Under the pieces are notes generated by a model. It did no database searches and was not told the DNA's origin. It worked only from the letters and a program-made list of their open reading frames with translations. From Limnomonas spitsbergensis (taxonomy: Eukaryota > Chlorophyta > Chlorophyceae > Chlamydomonadales), in the NCBI GenBank assembly GCA_037349105.1, contig JAYJMM010000106.1, positions 1,302,001 to 1,366,000 on the forward strand: a stretch of 64,000 nt of DNA, written 5' to 3'. A program made the position numbers and the translations under genes. Position 1 is the first letter of the stretch, and each line of letters starts with the position of its first letter. Below, piece by piece: positions 58,001 to 64,000 of this stretch.

Positions 58001-59419
58001 AAGATCATAGGGGGGTCATGGGATAAAGTTCAGGGTGTAGGATTGGAGTTAAGCGTTTAGGGTTCAGGGGTCAGGGTGTAGGGTTTAGGTTGTTGCTATC
58101 AAACCGGGTTCAGAATTCATCCGTCTGGAAACATCAACTGGCTGACACCTGTCACCCTGTGCTTCGTTTAGGCGTGACTCTACCGTTGTGAAGCAGCCAG
58201 CCCATCGTCTATGATTCTGCCTGCTGCTTGGGCCGCCGGCCTTCGGCCAGTCAAGATCTGGTCCCTCTGCCTGCTGCTTGGGCCGCCGGCCATCCAAGGT
58301 CTGATCACTCTGCCTGCTGCTTAAGCCATCGGCCGTAGGCCAGTCAGGATCTGGTCCCCATCAGGCCTGACCAGTTGCCAGTCTGACGTGGTCTGGTTCA
58401 CACCAAAATAAACACCGCCCCCAACGCACCTTGCCCTCGTGATCCCCCCCGATGTGAAGCAGCTCTGCCATAACGCTTCTGACGGCGACGTCGTCTGCCA
58501 GCATCATGAATACAACCTGAGGGGCAGCGCGCACCACACGGTCAGGGACGCACAGGCAGGGTCACACTCTGTGTCACACCATCTGGAACGTTTATTTCAT
58601 ATTCCGGCGTGCTAGACCACGCTGAAAGTCACACTTTTGGGTTCATTTTACAAAGTGCGTGCTAGACCACGCTGAAAGTCACACTTTTGGTTTCGTTATA
58701 CACAGTGTGTGCCAGACCACGCTGAGGGGGTAGCCTGGTGGCCACCGCTGGGTGAATGGGAACAAAACCTGGAAAACCTGGAAACAAACTGGAACAGCCT
58801 ACGGCCAGGGGCTTGAGTAGCAAGGCTTGCTGCATTAGGGTAATGGTAACGGCGCGGACGCGGCAGGCCCATGCCGCACTGTTTCCTTACCCATCACGCC
58901 CCTGCGGAGCGTAGTTTTCTTTCTTTCTTTCTGCGTTAGGGCTATCTGCGGATGTGGGCCGTGATATACCGGCAGCTCATTTGTTGCTGATGCTTCTCAA
59001 TTGAATATTGGTGCAGGCGGTCACAACGCACGATGCATGCAGGCTTTCACAGCCAGCAGGCATGATTTTATGACTTCACATTCATCCTATGTAGTTCCCT
59101 CATGGCAAGGAACCCAAAGGTCATGCATGAAGCAACCAATTCATATAATTCCAATTTCAGGAGATGGTCACAACAGGCTAGGATTCCATTTCGCGTGTAT
59201 ACTTGCCTTGCAGCTATGAGAGAGCTCTGCGAGAGTGCTGCACTGAACCGCTCCCGAGGCCGCTAGGCTAGCACATTTGGAGCCGTCCCGATTGAACACG
59301 CGGAGCGCATTTTTTTCCTCCGCAGATTGCAGGTGCGCGTGCAAGTGTGTAGCCATGGGTGCTCCCATGGCTCCCAATCCAATCCATCCCACAAGTTCCG
59401 AGCTCATCCGATGAGTCAT
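46045..59419 (-). CDS. 3-hydroxyisobutyrate dehydrogenase family (beta-hydroxyacid dehydrogenase), complete
   Basis: NAD(P)-dependent oxidoreductase of 3-hydroxy acids. Seven minus exons: 59207-59419, 58430-58516, 57250-57453, 55017-55068, 47679-47719, 46528-46661, 46045-46309. All phases match; the total is 996 bases, 331 residues plus stop, about 30 more than usual because of a Pro/Ala tail. Residues 12-19 (WIGLGAMG) are the dinucleotide-binding loop and VFNRD ends strand two. CPVFGRP at 130-136 is the substrate-binding segment. KLAGN at 183-187 holds the catalytic Lys and its Asn partner; that motif spans the intron with the 6.7 kb array. The C-terminal helical domain reads FSVQLALKDVGHMRSLARDS and LPLADLAFNHL. 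Intron 1 has a GC donor (AAG|GCAAGT). Start: Met1, with Met5 an alternative. No obvious organelle presequence. The exact substrate (hydroxyisobutyrate, glyoxylate or succinic semialdehyde type) is not resolved. Confidence 0.92.
46690..46960. repeat. Degenerate GTACAAAGAGTGAGC repeat in dehydrogenase intron 6
   Basis: About nine copies of (C/G)(A/T)ACAAAGAGTGAGC-like units of roughly 25-30 bp, interrupted by a G-run at 46805-46815. Confidence 0.7.
47020..47200. repeat. 11-bp CCACAAGGATG minisatellite in dehydrogenase intron 6
   Basis: About 16 near-perfect copies, with CCACAAAGATG variants at the left end. It is open in all plus frames because 11-bp steps rotate the frame and the unit has no stop. 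Not a protein. Confidence 0.92.
48132..54829. repeat. Giant 13-bp minisatellite (CCCCTATTCCTCA)n, about 515 units, in dehydrogenase intron 5
   Basis: 6.7 kb of head-to-tail 13-bp units with three main variants: CCCCTATTCCTCA, CCCCTATTCCCCA and CCCATATTCCTCA, plus CCTCC forms. CATATT variants are dense at 48200-48620 and rare beyond 53000. There are a few indels and point changes (for example near 51848, 52690 and 52782). The plus strand lacks stop codons in any frame, which creates frames of over 1500 codons; these are artefacts. In the sense direction of the host gene the RNA is (UGAGGAAUAGGGG)n, with a G4 run every 13 bases. The intron is 47720-55016, and its splicing joins G|GC in KLAGN. 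Confidence 0.97.
55150..55560. repeat. Degenerate 100-bp repeat in dehydrogenase intron 3
   Basis: Three to four copies containing GAGCTGGTGCGCACCATGCT, GGGTGCAGCTT and AGCAAAACGGGCAAACGGGC. The plus-strand frames look protein-like for short stretches, but no family is recognised. Confidence 0.6.
55603..55680 (+). repeat. Interspersed repeat family D, copy 3
   Basis: TTAACGCAACCACTCAAAGC, then TTTTTCCGTAAGGGCCGGGC, then AGAGAGCGAACCAGGAGGAA. Related to 33476 and 25283. Confidence 0.6.
55781..55820. repeat. Perfect 40-bp palindrome
   Basis: GCTTCCTGGCCCCTATGCTC is followed immediately by its exact reverse complement, with no spacer; CTCGAG is at the centre. It lies in dehydrogenase intron 3 and would form a 20-bp cruciform or an RNA hairpin. 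Confidence 0.97.
56300..56730 (+). repeat. Family C hairpin-tailed short repeat, four tandem copies
   Basis: About 110-bp copies: ATGATGGCAACGGGGCGGAT, GC..CGGCCCATGCCGCACTGTTC and CCTGCGGGGCGTA.CTTTC, ending in CTTTCTTTCTT. The CGCCCC...GGGGCG part forms a hairpin just before the T-rich tail. Further plus-oriented copies are at 58850-58930, 62200-62270 and 63030-63185; inverted copies are at 35462 and 60885. Confidence 0.75.
57001..57038. repeat. Short interstitial telomere repeat (CCCTAAA)5
   Basis: Five uninterrupted CCCTAAA units in a dehydrogenase intron. Many single or double units occur throughout the window. Confidence 0.9.
58190..58385. repeat. About 60-bp tandem repeat (CTGCCTGCTGCTTGGGCCGC)
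   Basis: Three copies of TCTGCCTGCTGCTTGGGCCG, CCGGCC and AGTCA.GATCTGGTCCC in dehydrogenase intron 2. Confidence 0.8.
58600..58725. repeat. About 53-bp tandem repeat (GTGCTAGACCACGCTGAAAG)
   Basis: Two full copies and one partial copy of GTGCTAGACCACGCTGAAAG, TCACACTTTTGG and TTCATTTTACA in dehydrogenase intron 1. Confidence 0.8.
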
Positions 59420-59673
59420 TGACAGACTACTCGGTTGACAGGTGTGCGGTCCGTTCAGGCTGACACAATCGACTAGTGTTGTTACTACGATTGATTAAAG
59501 GGAAATGAAGGAACCGCCTCAGCCTGGCTAGAGAGTGGTGAGGTGTAAAAAATACAGCGCCTGGCGTTCGTATGTGGTGAAAAAGAGTGACGGGGCAGTA
59601 ATGAATGCGTAATAGTATGCCAGGAGGGAGGTTTCCCGTTCAGAGTTTCCCTCCATCGATGCACACACAGACA

Positions 59674-59829
59674 TCATCGTCGTGTCTTAGTTACAGTGGT
59701 CTGATCCGCAGGTGAGCTTCTGGCCTCTCGGCCTCTGACTTTTCTTATTACGCCATTTGCTTCGGACAAAAACAGAACGTCACCCGTTACAACCAACTTC
59801 CCGTTCGCCGTTTCCGTTACTTTATTTTC
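59674..59829 (-). CDS. Tentative last exon of the short-chain dehydrogenase
   Basis: A minus frame after an acceptor-like GGCAG starts in phase 0, as required by the exon ending at 61302. It reads ENKVTETANGKLVVTGDVLF, then LSEANGVIRKVRG, to a stop at 59674. GDVLFL resembles the last strand of YdfG-like enzymes. Against it, a LINE tail (59846-59905) lies immediately upstream in the opposite orientation, and its 3' UTR could account for part of this T-rich plus-strand sequence. Confidence 0.3.
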   Translation of the reverse strand, partial: ENKVTETANGKLVVTGDVLFLSEANGVIRKVRGREARSSPADQTTVTKTRR

Positions 59830-59845
59830 CTGCCGACCATACAGT

Positions 59846-59905
59846 CGGGCGCACACGCGGCCGGGCCTTTATTAGCATGGCCCAGAGGTGTAACGTCATT
59901 GACGA
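59846..59905 (+). mobile_element. LINE 3' terminal fragment
   Basis: GGGCGCACACGCGGCCGGGC, then CTTTATTAGCATGGCCCAGA and GGTGTAACGTCATTGACG. A diverged tail in plus orientation. Confidence 0.75.
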
Positions 59906-60164
59906 ACTGAAAAATACGACCAGCACACCCGTTCGCGTGTCACAGTAATGCTTCATGACAGTACCAACCTCTGTGTATTAACCGATGGCATGCCAGCGGG
60001 TATGCACTGTTCTAAACCGATGGCATGCCAAGCTTTACATGGCCGCATATGACCTGCAACCATAGCCATATGAACCTCAACACCTTCTTGCAGCCAACAC
60101 TCTCATTGCAACAATCATATGCAACCCAACAAATTTTGCCCATCCAAAGAAGGTCTTATTATTT

Positions 60165-60395
60165 TCATGCCTTCATCACAGGCTTCCGCCTGGATGTCCT
60201 TCTCCCACTCCATACTGAGTCCACACTTGTTATTTCAATTCCCTCATCACCGACTTCTGCCTGGATCTCCTTCTCCCACTCCACACAAAGTCCACAATTG
60301 TGATTTCCATTCCTTCATCACAGGCTACCGCCTGGCTTTCTGTCTCCAACTCCATACCAGCTCACTCGCAGTATCACTCGGATACATCTATCAGC
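60165..60395. repeat. About 72-bp tandem repeat (CTTCATCACAGGCTTCCGCC)
   Basis: Three copies of CTTCATCACAGGCTTCCGCC, TGGAT, TCCTTCTCCCACTCCATAC and TGTTATTTC, probably in an intron of the short-chain dehydrogenase gene. Confidence 0.85.
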
Positions 60396-60784
60396 CACAC
60401 TATAAAATAGTATGAACTCGGGTAACAACTGCAACATTCCTGCTCGAGAATATCACCACCATTCATTTCAGCTGCCTGACTTAACAACAATCATTAAGTG
60501 GCAACCGATATGACCATCATGCACAAGGAATAATACCAGGTCGGACACAAAATCTCTTTTGCTCTTTTCCCGCCATAGACACCTCGCGGCCGTATCCGCC
60601 ATCACTTGTCTGCCAAAGGACGGGCAAGGGTCCTTGCGCCGCTTTGGTGCACAGATGTGACGATGATGTCGTTGATCTGTTCCAACAGGTGTGGACAGAT
60701 GTGGGGATCAGTATTAAGCCAAACACACTTCAGCTGCACTTCCATACTATCACAGATCCGACCAAGATGCTGTGGATTTGCTGC

Positions 60785-60870
60785 AACATGTTCAGGATGG
60801 TGCCTACCCACTGGGCCCTGCTGAACGCTCGGCCACGTGGGGCTGGAAGGGAATGACTAGGCTCAATTCC
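60785..60870 (-). mobile_element. SINE 3' half fragment
   Basis: The plus strand reads ACCCACTGGGCCCTGCTGAA, CGCTCGGCCACGTGGGGCTG and AATGACTAGGCTCAATTCCA: the reverse complement of the SINE 3' half at 38470-38560. An inverted family C copy follows from 60885. Confidence 0.65.
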
Positions 60871-61301
60871 AGCTTCCATGCAGAAAGAAAGCAAGCTACG
60901 CCCTATTAGGGCGTGGAGGTTAAGGAAACATCGCAGCTTGGGGCCGTGTAGACCCTAAACCCTTAACCCTAAACCCTAAAGCTACCATGCACACTTGAAC
61001 AGCTTGGGCCATGGTGCAGCCATGCCATCCTCCAGGTGTGACCGATACATCCTTGATCTGCTCCAGCAGGTGTGGACGTCAGTCCGCCTGCCGGCGCACT
61101 TCAGCATCCATTCAGCTACATCACAGCCTACAGCCATGTAGGGCCCCGGAGCAGGAAACCCTGCAGTGTGGGTCACTGGCTGAACGTCATCCCAGGTTGT
61201 GTGACGATATCCTGGGATGACGCTCCTAATCCTAATCGGAACTGTGTTGGCTACTCGGCTGCCTTTTTAAGTGGTACATTGCACGCTAAAAATAAAATCA
61301 C

Positions 61302-63676
61302 CTGCACATGAGGAGGCCTTGTGATGGCAAACAGCACATGGTCGGCGATATCAGCGGCGTTCATGGCCGTCCAGCCCTTGTATACCGCAGCGGCGCGGTC
61401 AGCATCTCCCTTGAACCGAACCATCGAGAACTCGGTTTCAGCCGCGCCTGCAACAAGAAGCAGATGAGGGCGCAGGGCCAGGTGAGAGCATTACCCCGCT
61501 GAACTCATTCTCAGCTGCGCCTGCAACAAGAAGGCGATGAGAGGGTAAAGCCAGGTGTCAGCATTACCCCGTTTGACGACAATGAGAACTCGGTTACAGC
61601 CGCGCCTGCAACCGGAAGGAGAGGAGGGCGAAGGGCCAGGTGAGAGCATTACCCCGCTGAACTCAGTACTGAATTGCTGATACAAACACGTGACTCATAG
61701 CAGTCATACTGGTACCACTATCCCCCCTGTCGTAACTGGGCTGATGACTGAGGGGGACTCCTAAGCCCATACCATTCAGTTCAAGATAGATGCTGATACA
61801 AACACGTGACTCATAACAGTCATACTGGCACTAGTATCCCCCGGCTGTCATACCTGGACTTCTGAGGAGATTCCCAAGTCAATGCCATTCAGGTATTAGT
61901 TTTTGATGCTTTTACCAACACTTAACTCAGAACAGCCATGTACTGGTCCTACTATGCCCCCTGCCGCACCTGGGCTGATGAGGGTTCCCAGTGACTACAT
62001 ACCAGATCCATTCCATCCAGGAGGTGAATACATGACGCTATTACACTTCTACTTCTACCGGGATGACCCACAACAGCCAGACCGTTACTTCCGTCCCCCC
62101 TACTGCACCTGGGCTGATAAGGGTGACTCGGAAGTCCATTCCATTCAGGTTCTGACTAATAGCAGCCATACCGGTACTACTAACCCCCTCCCGCAGTGGC
62201 TTCGGCCCAGGCTGCAATGTTTCCTGAACTATCACATCCCCCACGGGGCGTAGCTTTCTTTCTTTCTTTGTCACCCCCCTCCCGCACCTGGACTGATGAG
62301 AGTGACTCTGACATCGGTCCCGACCAGGTCATCACGCGCGGCGTTGGTGTACGCCTTCAAAGCGTGCTTGGACGCACAGTACCCCGAACCCTGTGGGTAC
62401 AGCATCCACACCAATTGTAATCAGGCCAGGTAATTGTGCGTCACATCATTTTTTGACGCACAATCGCAAAGGAAGTCCCCCGCGCCCTGAGAGTGCGCGT
62501 CATTCACACCAATTGAAATAAATATCGAAATGGGTCAGATCATGTTCTGACGCACAATCGCACAGACAGTCCCCCGAGCAATGAGGGTACAGCATATTTT
62601 GAGGGACAATCGCAAAGACAGCCCCCACTCCCCTGAGCCCTGAGGGTACAGCATTCACACCAATTGTAATAAAGATCAAAATGTGTCACATCACGTTGTG
62701 AGGGACAATCGCAAAGACAGTCCCCCGAGCCCTGAGAGTGCATCATTCACATCAATTGTACGAAATGTCAAATGTGTCAAACCAGATTTTGCCGCGCAGT
62801 ACCCTGAGCCCTGCTGGGTGCGTCATTCACATAAATTGTCAGAAATATATCTTCGCAGAATTTGATATTTCGTTGTCATGTCTTTGCATTTTGCATATTG
62901 CATATTGCAGACATTGATATGTCTTTGCAGATTTTGCAGACTTTGATGCGCAGCAATACCTCAGGCCCTGAGGGTACGGCAATCAAACATGCGTGTGGGG
63001 ACTGGTTCACTGGTCACTGACGTAAACGGCGCGGATGTGGCTTCGGCCCAGGCTGCGCTGTCTCCTCTACTCTCACGCCCCCGGGGCGTTGCTCTCTTTC
63101 TTTCTTTCTGTGAGGACTGGGCCCAGGCCTAGCTGTCTCCTTAACTCTCACGCCCCGGGGGCGTTGCTCTCTTTCTTTCTGTGGGGACTGGGCCCAGACC
63201 TAGCTGTTTCTGATTTGCTAGTGCCAGAAGGAGTTTGAGGGTATGTCCTACACGCACTCATAGCGCCCAGTGGCCCCTTGACATCTGATAGTCAGCATGT
63301 CGAGAGCGGGTTCTGGCGCCATAATCCAAAAGGGCTTAAACCTGTAACACGTAACCTTATAATAGGTACAACTGTCTCTCAGAGCCCGCGGTCTGAGACC
63401 CCCTGGTCGAGACGCATCCCTGCTGAGACCAGAGGTCACTCTATTAGCCCACCCCTAATTGAACACCTATATTCTGGTGCATGTTCAAGCTTTTAGAGGT
63501 GTAGGTTTTAGGGTAGGGGTAGGGGTAGAGCAGGTGTACGCAAATTGCATGTGTAGAATATGCATTTTTTATATAAAACCTTATATAGGAGCGGACGTAG
63601 ATACTGGCATGCAGCTTCTCTTACCCCGGGGTAAGCATCGTGGCCTGCTGTAGAACCTATGTTCACGATGTGCCCC
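61302..63676 (-). CDS. Short-chain dehydrogenase, YdfG-like 3-hydroxy acid dehydrogenase (5' end off the window)
   Basis: Predicted NADP-dependent oxidoreductase of the SDR superfamily. Minus exons 63625-63676, 62288-62390 and 61302-61447 join in phases 0 and 1. The first reads [17 protein letters not shown]: the central strand and the Ser region of the active site. The second reads [20 protein letters not shown], with the catalytic Tyr-x3-Lys, then [10 protein letters not shown]. The third reads [20 protein letters not shown], then [28 protein letters not shown] and the PAHV ending are hallmarks of E. coli YdfG-type enzymes, which oxidise serine, allo-threonine and 3-hydroxyisobutyrate or reduce malonic semialdehyde. 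The N-terminal cofactor-binding exons are outside the window. Both introns are filled with copies of the flanking exon edges. It lies upstream of, and on the same strand as, the HIBADH-family gene. Confidence 0.85.
61440..61690. repeat. Tandem copies of the SDR exon-3 acceptor edge
   Basis: About three decayed copies of about 70 bp. On the minus strand each has GTTGCAG|GCGC(G/A)GCTG followed by GAGTTC, i.e. the acceptor and first 20-25 bases of exon 61302-61447, then a unique end. Confidence 0.8.
61730..62160. repeat. Tandem copies of the SDR exon-2 donor edge
   Basis: About four copies of 100-140 bp. On the minus strand they resemble the last 30-40 bases of exon 62288-62390 (GTCAGAGTCACTCTCATCAG, then TCCAG) plus GTGCGGGAGGGGG. 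The copy at 62100-62150 still reads [11 protein letters not shown] before a GTGCAG donor. Confidence 0.8.
62391..62990. repeat. Tandem copies of the SDR exon-2 acceptor edge
   Basis: About six copies of 60-140 bp upstream of the real exon. On the minus strand they share TTGGTGTGAATG, then CTCAGGG.TCGGGG and TGTGCGTC. These correspond to the intron end, acceptor and first 20 or so bases of exon 62288-62390. Confidence 0.8.
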
Positions 63677-63965
63677 CTGAACAGGAACGGCAGCGAGGAG
63701 TGACGAAGTGTGACGACACGACAGTGATGAGTGATGAAGTGTGATTACACGACAGTGAGGAGCGATGAAGTGTGATTATACGACAGTGCAGAGTGGCGAA
63801 GTGTGATTACACGGCAGTATGGAGTGATGAAGTGTGCTTACATGGCAGCACAGGGTGCTGATGTGTGATAAACCGACAATGAAGAGTGGCGAAGTGTGAT
63901 TCAACGCCAGTGAGGAGTGCCCGAGTGTGATGAAACGGCACAATTGCAGTAAGGAGATTGAAGCT
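63676..63965. repeat. About 31-bp minisatellite (GACAGTGAGGAGTGATGAAG)
   Basis: About nine copies of GACAGTGAGGAGTGATGAAG followed by TGTGATTACAC, immediately upstream of the SDR exon 63625-63676 in its intron. Confidence 0.9.
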
Positions 63966-64000
63966 GCAATCAAACCGCATCAGTACCATGTGGAGTGCTT

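Overview
The window looks like nuclear DNA of a green alga (Chlorophyta, probably chlorophycean). The signs are multi-exon genes with GT-AG introns whose reading phase matches at every junction, plant-type telomere motifs (CCCTAAA/TTTAGGG) scattered internally, a C-terminal MYND-finger protein of the kind abundant in green algae, TGTAA motifs downstream of some stop codons, and very high repeat content. The species cannot be named from the sequence. There is no operon, phage or CRISPR structure, and most long open frames are artefacts of minisatellites.

Layout. 1.3-6.3 kb, minus: 5' part of a glutamate-receptor-like channel gene (signal peptide, ligand-binding lobe, first membrane helix) that runs off the left edge. 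7.9-8.8, 16.3-18.1 and 20-22 kb: LINE 3' ends, SINE copies and a broken DNL-type zinc-finger copy. 12.4-15.7 kb, plus: a large MYND-finger protein. 24.4-36.9 kb, minus: a PHD-finger plus GNAT acetyltransferase gene in nine or ten exons, with an acidic open frame nested in one intron. 37.3-44.6 kb: tandem arrays, two possible secreted repeat proteins and a possible membrane protein. 46.0-59.4 kb, minus: a complete seven-exon 3-hydroxyisobutyrate dehydrogenase (HIBADH)-family gene; one intron holds a 6.7 kb array of a 13-bp unit. 61.3-63.7 kb, minus: three exons of a YdfG-like short-chain dehydrogenase whose 5' end lies beyond the right edge.

The most unusual feature is shared by several genes. 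Introns contain serial, partly decayed copies of the neighbouring exon's edge together with its splice site. This is visible in the receptor, PHD-GNAT and short-chain dehydrogenase genes, with copy numbers from one to about seven or more. Most other introns carry unrelated minisatellites. This suggests that exon-intron borders repeatedly seed tandem arrays here and litter the introns with decoy splice sites.

Functionally, the two right-hand genes encode dehydrogenases from unrelated superfamilies that act on overlapping 3-hydroxy acids, in tandem on the same strand. The PHD-GNAT protein is expected to act on chromatin and the receptor at a membrane. No functional link between the left and right genes is visible.
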